DNA of 12,869 nt. It comes from Spirochaetaceae bacterium. GTDB lineage: Bacteria > Spirochaetota > Spirochaetia > Treponematales > Breznakiellaceae. Positions 12,614-12,869 of this stretch are shown here, in pieces. Location: assembly GCA_031290405.1 (NCBI GenBank), contig JAITNO010000142.1, forward strand, positions 1 through 12,869, given 5' to 3'. Every line of letters starts with the position of its first letter. Position 1 is the stretch's first letter. Below the pieces are notes generated by a model. That model had not been told where the DNA came from and made no database searches. It worked only from the letters and a program-made list of their open reading frames with translations. The translations under genes and the position numbers were made by a program.

Positions 12614-12664
12614 TTACCAATAGACGTAGTCGCTCCATGCGTCGTCATGCCAAATCTTCGTCAT
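12614..12664 (-). pseudogene. Txe/YoeB-family toxin, truncated to 16 codons
   Basis: The frame reads MTKIWHDDAWSDYVYW and then stops with TAA. This matches the first 16 residues of Txe/YoeB mRNA-cleaving toxins (Txe has WSDDAWDDYLYW at the same place), normally about 84 aa. The catalytic residues, all in the lost C-terminal part, are absent. The ATG at 12664 overlaps the antitoxin end by 20 bases and has GAGG upstream, the normal layout of a toxin-antitoxin operon. Similarity breaks off within a few bases of the selC 3' end (12611), so the rest was removed or displaced at the tRNA border. The product would be inactive. Confidence 0.8.
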
Positions 12665-12869
12665 GCTCGACCTCGATGAGTTCATGAACAGCGCAATTCC
12701 GGCCCATTTCCATGTCGGCCATTGCTTTTTCCAGCCTTTCTTGATTTTCCACGCTCCAGAACGGGCTAGCGGCGACTTCAAAGGGCAGTTTTCCCTCGCG
12801 GACAACCGTTTTGGTAAAAATGGTAAATGCGGTATTCAGATTCATCCCCATACTTTGAAAAATACCCTC
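12645..12869 (-). CDS. RelB/DinJ-family antitoxin, 5' end outside window
   Basis: The visible 74 residues read EGIFQSMGMNLNTAFTIFTK, then VVREGKLPFEV and an acidic C-terminus. This is the RelB/DinJ pattern: a ribbon-helix-helix DNA-binding dimerisation part in which IFQSLGMN-type and TAFTIF-type segments form the helices, then the hallmark VVREGKLPFE. The normal length is about 85-95 aa, so about 10-20 residues lie beyond the window edge. Antitoxins of this family bind and silence a co-encoded toxin and repress their own operon. The partner toxin downstream is truncated, so this looks like a leftover half of a module. An ATG at 12851 exists, but the upstream codons clearly continue the family, so it is internal. 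Confidence 0.85.
   Translation of the reverse strand, partial: EGIFQSMGMNLNTAFTIFTKTVVREGKLPFEVAASPFWSVENQERLEKAMADMEMGRNCAVHELIEVEHDEDLA

Noticed and set aside
12614..12616. Selenocysteine readthrough rescuing the short toxin frame
   Set aside because: The stop codon is TAA, not TGA, and the sequence beyond is the antisense of the tRNA gene, not toxin.

Overview
The window reads as chromosomal DNA from a GC-rich diderm (Gram-negative-type) bacterium, most likely a spirochaete related to Treponema. Supporting signs are a class I (archaeal-type) lysyl-tRNA synthetase, a Tp34/P19-type iron-binding lipoprotein beside an FTR1 permease, an ExbB-ExbD-TonB set, and a selenocysteine tRNA. The lineage is inferred from gene content only. 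Most genes have clear AGGAG-type ribosome binding sites.

Layout, left to right. (1) 3-1647, plus strand: exbB (5' end outside the window), exbD and tonB, a tightly packed energy-transduction operon. (2) 1830-2632, plus strand: a near-consensus promoter drives two overlapping genes of unknown function (72 and 185 aa). (3) 8382-2681, minus strand: an iron-uptake locus. One promoter overlapped by two matching 18-bp palindromes precedes an FTR1 permease, a P19/Tp34-type lipoprotein, a 21-bp tandem repeat array of about 30 units, a DUF2318 Fe-S-type membrane protein, a DUF1848 radical-SAM-like protein and a deoxyinosine-DNA glycosylase. The first three proteins occur in the same order in the Campylobacter jejuni Cj1658-p19-Cj1660 iron system; the repeat array and the last two genes are the local novelty. 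(4) 11671-8438, minus strand: lysS, two very small membrane proteins (65 and 39 aa) and a CLC-type chloride/proton exchanger, closely spaced, with a TGATG overlap between the last two. (5) 12412-11801, minus strand: a 203-aa protein of unknown function. (6) 12480-12611, plus strand: promoter and gene for tRNA-Sec. (7) 12869-12614, minus strand: a RelB/DinJ-type antitoxin running off the window, followed by a Txe/YoeB toxin cut to 16 codons at the 3' end of the tRNA gene.

Together: the ExbBD-TonB motor energises outer-membrane uptake. The FTR1-P19-DUF2318 set would move iron across the periplasm and inner membrane, probably under metal-dependent repression at the twin operators. The tRNA implies a selenoproteome, although I found no convincing in-frame UGA selenoprotein here.

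Most unusual: (a) the phase-perfect 21-bp array inside the iron operon. Read on the operon strand, 18 of its units contain AACG-GCGA-CGTT, a mini-hairpin with a GNRA-type tetraloop; the array is also an open heptad-repeat reading frame whose end overlaps the start of the DUF2318 gene. (b) The TGTTAG-N6-CTAACA operator pair. (c) The toxin truncated exactly beside selC. (d) Two genes (lysS and the 203-aa gene) whose candidate -10 boxes end 6 bp before the start codon, suggesting leaderless mRNAs.
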